A DNA stretch of 17,188 nucleotides, taken from NCBI GenBank assembly GCA_040902425.1, contig JBBDXI010000088.1:1-17188 (forward strand). The letters are read 5' to 3'. How positions within the stretch are numbered: position 1 is the first letter of the stretch; each line of letters starts with the position of its first letter. This DNA is from JBBDXI01 sp040902425 (GTDB lineage Bacteria; Planctomycetota; Phycisphaerae; Phycisphaerales; UBA1924). The notes below the pieces were generated by a model that made no database searches, was not told the DNA's origin, and saw nothing but the letters and a program-made list of their open reading frames with translations. Below are positions 14,353-17,188 of this stretch, one piece after another. The translations under genes were made by a program, and so were the position numbers.

Positions 14353-15204
14353 ATGACGCAGGTTGCGCCCCTCAGCTCCCGCACGTGGAGCGAAGCCCGT
14401 CCCGGCCGCAAGAGTTCGGTCCCCGAGGGCCTCTGGCTCCGCTGCCCCAGCTGCGCGCGGATGATCTACCGCAAGCAGGTGGAGTCCAACCTCCACGTCT
14501 GTCCGGAATGCTCCCATCACTTCCGGATCGGCGCCGTCGAGCGGGTCAAGCAGCTCGCCGACGCCGGCTCCTTCCAGGCCATGTTCACCGGCCTGACCCC
14601 CACCGACCCCCTCCAGTTCAAGGACCTCAAGGCCTACGGCGAGCGCCTGCTCTCCGAGCAGATCAAGACCGGCCAGCAGGACGCCATCCAGGCCGGCCAG
14701 GTCTTCATCAAGGGCCGCCCCGCGATGCTCTGCTGCCTGGACCTCAGCTTCATGATGGGCTCCATGGGCAGCGTCGTGGGCGAGGCCATCACCCGCTCCA
14801 TCGAGCACGCCACCGCCAGCGACCTCCCCCTGGTCATCGTCAGCTGCTCCGGCGGCGCCCGCATGCAGGAGTCCGGCCTCTCGCTGATGCAGATGGCCAA
14901 GACCTCCGCCGCCCTCGCCCGCTTCGACGACGCCGGCGGCCTGTTCATCAGCGTCCTCACCGACCCGACCACCGGCGGCGTCACCGCCAGCTTCGCCATG
15001 CTCGGCGATGTGATCCTCGCCGAGCCCAGGGCCCTCATCGGCTTCGCCGGGCCCCGCGTCATCCAGCAGACCATCCGCCAGGAGCTCCCCGAGGGCTTCC
15101 AGCGCTCGGAGTTCCTCCTCCAGTGCGGCCTGCTCGACCGCGTCGTGAAGCGCCAGGACCTGCGCAGCGAGATCGCGCGGATCATCGACTATGCGGGCAA
15201 GTAG
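14353..15204 (+). CDS. accD: Acetyl-CoA carboxylase carboxyltransferase beta subunit
   Basis: AccD with AccA transfers the carboxyl group from biotin carrier protein to acetyl-CoA, giving malonyl-CoA, the first committed step of fatty-acid synthesis. The 283-residue product has the N-terminal four-Cys zinc ribbon (Cys31, Cys34, Cys50, Cys53: CPSC...CPEC) and the crotonase-like domain with SCSGGARMQE (164-173), TDPTTGGV (203-210) and GFAGPRVIQQT (230-240). Length matches bacterial AccD (about 280-305). ATG 14353 follows AAGGA at about 10 bases. The 65-base gap after the phosphatase-fold gene holds no clear terminator, so co-transcription is possible. accA is not in the window. Its 3' end overlaps lnt by 14 bases. 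Confidence 0.97.
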   Translation: MTQVAPLSSRTWSEARPGRKSSVPEGLWLRCPSCARMIYRKQVESNLHVCPECSHHFRIGAVERVKQLADAGSFQAMFTGLTPTDPLQFKDLKAYGERLLSEQIKTGQQDAIQAGQVFIKGRPAMLCCLDLSFMMGSMGSVVGEAITRSIEHATASDLPLVIVSCSGGARMQESGLSLMQMAKTSAALARFDDAGGLFISVLTDPTTGGVTASFAMLGDVILAEPRALIGFAGPRVIQQTIRQELPEGFQRSEFLLQCGLLDRVVKRQDLRSEIARIIDYAGK

Positions 15205-16939
15205 CCCCCTCGGCCGCGCGATCCTCCGTCCACTGCTGACCGGTCTGCTCCACGCCGTGCTGATGGCGGCGGCGTTCCCGCCCTTCAACCTCTGGCCCCT
15301 GGCCTTCGTCGCGCCGGTGCCCCTGGTGTGGGCCGCCGTGCAGGGGTGGCCCGCCGTGGGGCCGCGGGGGTCGCGCCTGCGGACCGTCCTGTACGCCCTC
15401 CGGGCGCCCTTGCTGGTCGCGCTCGGGGTGCTGCCCCTGTGGGCCTACGAGCAGCAGTGGGTGGTCCAGGTCTCGGCCCTGGGCTACTGGCCCTTCATCG
15501 CGGTCCTCGCCGCCTTCTCCGGCCTGTTCGTCGGGCTCATGCGCGTGCTCATCCGCCGCTGGCCCCGCCTCCCGCTCACCGTCTCCGTGCCCCTGGTCTG
15601 GACGGCCGTCGAGGTCTTCCGCGGCGAGGTCTTCTTCGACGGCTACCCGTGGCTGCTGGTCGCCCACCCGCTCATCGACTCCCCCGGCCTCGCCCTGCCC
15701 GCGGCCGTGCTGGGCGTCTACTTCGTCGGCCTCCTGGTCGCCGCCATCAGCGGGGGCCTCAGCGACCTGCTCTTCGCCCGCCCCATCCGTCCCGCGTGGG
15801 CCGCCGGCGCCGCCGGGGCCTGCGCCCTCGTCTGGCTCGCCACGCCCCTGCTCGCGCCCCTCGGCCCGGCCGGGCCCGGCCCCTTCCGCATCGCCGTCAT
15901 CCAGACCAACCTCCCCCAGGACAACAAGCTGGGCTGGAGCCCGGAGGAGCGGCTGGAGGCGTTCAGGCACTGGGTCGATCTGACCCGTCAGGCCGCCGCG
16001 GCCAGCCCCAGGCCGGCGCTCATCGTGTGGCCCGAGACGATGTTCCCCGGCACCTACCTCGACCCCCAGGCGGTCGAGGAGGTGCGGCGGGAGCGGCTGG
16101 TCTACCGCGACATCGGCCTGCCCATGACCGAGTTCCACGACGCCCTCGCCGGGGTGCAGCGCGAGCTGGGCATCCCGATGCTCGTGGGCGCGCAGGGCGT
16201 GGATGGGCTGCGGATCGAGGTGCGTGACGACGGCCGGGTGGCGGAGGACCAGGATGCGTTCTTCAACAGCGTCTTCCTCATCCGCGGCGGGCGCGTCGAG
16301 GACACCCGCTACGACAAGATGCAGCTGACCCCCTTCGGCGAGGTGATGCCCTACATCTCCGCCTGGCCCTGGCTGGAGCAGCAGCTCCTGAACCTCGGCG
16401 CGCAGGGGATGCAGTTCAACCTCCAGGCCGGGTCGCGCCCGCGCACCTTCCAGGTCCAGGGCCCCGCCGGCCCCGTCATCCTCGGCACGCCCATCTGCTT
16501 CGAGGCCATCATGCCCGCCGTCTGCCGCCGCCTCGCCCGCGCCGGCGATCCCGGCCCGCCCCGGGCCCTCGTCAACCTCACCAACGACGGCTGGTTCGGC
16601 AACTTCGACCCGGCCCGCGAGCAGCACCTCCAGAACGCCCGCTGGCGCTGCCTCGAGCTGGGCATCCCCATGGTCCGCGCTGCCAACACCGGCATCTCCG
16701 CCGCCATCGACGCCCGCGGGCGCATCCTCACGCGCGGCGTCGAGGGCGACGCCCGGGGCGTCCGCATCCCCGGCGTGCTCCTCGCCGACATCCAGCCCGC
16801 GCCGGCGCGCACCATCGCCGCGAGCGTCGGGCGCCTGTTCGCGTGGCTCATCCTCGGCGCTGCCGCCGCGATCCTGTTATGGGCGGGCCTGACGCGGCGG
16901 GGCGGGTGGGGGAGGCGTGAGAGACCCCTTCCGGGGTGA
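15191..16939 (+). CDS. lnt: Apolipoprotein N-acyltransferase
   Basis: Lnt adds the third acyl chain, taken from phospholipid, to the N-terminal Cys of lipoproteins at the periplasmic face of the inner membrane. The 582-residue protein has an N-terminal membrane half (segments at about 12-55, 72-90, 98-121, 128-145, 165-190, 203-225), a nitrilase-fold domain (232-535) and a final membrane helix (about 546-566). The catalytic triad is visible: Glu282 in VWPETMFPG, Lys376 in RYDKMQLTPFGE and Cys436 in GTPICFEAIMP, plus NLTNDGWFG (462-470). It is somewhat longer than E. coli Lnt (512). ATG 15191 lies inside the end of accD and has no strong ribosome binding site, suggesting translational coupling. 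Confidence 0.96.
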   Translation: MRASSPLGRAILRPLLTGLLHAVLMAAAFPPFNLWPLAFVAPVPLVWAAVQGWPAVGPRGSRLRTVLYALRAPLLVALGVLPLWAYEQQWVVQVSALGYWPFIAVLAAFSGLFVGLMRVLIRRWPRLPLTVSVPLVWTAVEVFRGEVFFDGYPWLLVAHPLIDSPGLALPAAVLGVYFVGLLVAAISGGLSDLLFARPIRPAWAAGAAGACALVWLATPLLAPLGPAGPGPFRIAVIQTNLPQDNKLGWSPEERLEAFRHWVDLTRQAAAASPRPALIVWPETMFPGTYLDPQAVEEVRRERLVYRDIGLPMTEFHDALAGVQRELGIPMLVGAQGVDGLRIEVRDDGRVAEDQDAFFNSVFLIRGGRVEDTRYDKMQLTPFGEVMPYISAWPWLEQQLLNLGAQGMQFNLQAGSRPRTFQVQGPAGPVILGTPICFEAIMPAVCRRLARAGDPGPPRALVNLTNDGWFGNFDPAREQHLQNARWRCLELGIPMVRAANTGISAAIDARGRILTRGVEGDARGVRIPGVLLADIQPAPARTIAASVGRLFAWLILGAAAAILLWAGLTRRGGWGRRERPLPG

Positions 16940-16950
16940 ACTTCACCCGG
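16931..16950 (+). other. Hairpin overlapping the lnt stop codon
   Basis: CCGGGGTG and CACCCGG can pair around a short AACTT loop with one unpaired G. The hairpin spans the lnt stop codon and is followed by C-rich sequence rather than a T-tract, so it is not a convincing intrinsic terminator; it might pause or attenuate transcription into the next gene. Confidence 0.35.
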
Positions 16951-16958
16951 CCCCCGCG

Positions 16959-16979
16959 CATATTCTGGGGGCCAGGAGG
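16959..16979 (+). promoter_or_regulatory. -10-like element and strong ribosome binding site of the last gene
   Basis: CATATT/TATTCT (16959-16966) stands out in the GC-rich 47-base gap and resembles a -10 element; no -35 is clear. AGGAGG (16974-16979) is the best Shine-Dalgarno sequence in the window and sits 7 bases before ATG 16987, fixing that start. Confidence 0.55.
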
Positions 16980-16986
16980 TCACGAC

Positions 16987-17188
16987 ATGAGGATTGGCGC
17001 TGCGCTGCTGGTCGCCCTTTCGTTCGCCGCCCCGGGGTGCACCGAGTTCGAGACCACGCTCGAGGGCATCGGCCAGAGCGTCGGCAGCACCCTCGACAGC
17101 GCCTTCGGCACCACCTACACGCAGGACACGGTCCCCGGCCGCCCGCCCGAGCGCGAGCCCGCTGGCCGCACCTTCGCCACCAACCAGC
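16987..17188 (+). CDS. Short lipoprotein of unknown function (3' end missing)
   Basis: The frame starts at ATG 16987 behind a perfect AGGAGG and is open to the right edge, giving 67 residues. A hydrophobic signal (RIGAALLVALSFAAPGC) ends at Cys18 in a lipobox-like AAPGC, followed by Thr19, so the mature protein would probably be a lipoprotein. The remainder (TTLEGIGQSVGSTLDSAFG, then TYTQDTVPGRPPEREPAG) is small, polar and matches no family I recognise. Its position directly after lnt is suggestive but does not show a functional link. Confidence 0.7.
   Translation, partial: MRIGAALLVALSFAAPGCTEFETTLEGIGQSVGSTLDSAFGTTYTQDTVPGRPPEREPAGRTFATNQ

Noticed and set aside
15182..16627. 481-codon minus-strand frame opposite lnt
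   Set aside because: Low-complexity acidic translation; lnt on the other strand has complete catalytic motifs.
1..17188. Defence system, prophage, insertion sequence or CRISPR array
   Set aside because: No nuclease, integrase, transposase, toxin-antitoxin, reverse transcriptase or regularly spaced repeat array is visible; the gene content is housekeeping and envelope-related.

Overview
The window is GC-rich bacterial DNA (I estimate about 70% G+C). It carries 12 complete protein-coding genes and two cut off by the edges. I see no rRNA, tRNA, CRISPR array, integrase, transposase or prophage gene. The best guess for the source is the phylum Planctomycetota, probably class Phycisphaerae. This is inferred from a secreted protein ending in two Cys-containing dockerin-like repeats of the kind called GC-type dockerin, from eukaryote-like UDP-sugar pyrophosphorylase, and from a stand-alone DsbD-alpha protein paired with a single-Cys redoxin.

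Left part, all on the minus strand (1-8435). A TrkA/RCK-type regulator is cut by the left edge. Then come a secreted modular protein with its own promoter and terminator, and a tight cluster read rseP, alpha/beta hydrolase, deoC, with a 4-base stop/start overlap between the last two. Next is an exported redox pair: a DsbD-alpha-like protein and a redoxin, closed by an intrinsic terminator. A 65-base near-perfect inverted repeat lies between that terminator and rseP.

Middle part (8436-12799). A rhodanese-like lipoprotein and a Spinster-type MFS transporter run on the plus strand. They converge, with only four bases between, on a minus-strand pair: a UDP-N-acetylhexosamine pyrophosphorylase-like gene followed by an alpha/beta hydrolase.

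Right part, plus strand (12800-17188). The order is rpe, a histidine-phosphatase-fold gene lacking its catalytic histidine, accD, lnt (overlapping accD by 14 bases) and the start of a short lipoprotein gene. Precursor supply for lipids (AccD), lipoprotein acylation (Lnt) and candidate lipoprotein substrates therefore lie close together, and RseP is in the same window; this points to housekeeping envelope and central metabolism rather than a genomic island.

I did not find a convincing undescribed system. The observations most worth a second look are the probable pseudo-phosphatase beside accD, the exported redox pair, the Cys-less rhodanese lipoprotein, three genes with a -10-like hexamer 7-8 bases before the start codon and no ribosome binding site (possible leaderless mRNAs), and the long inverted repeat upstream of rseP.
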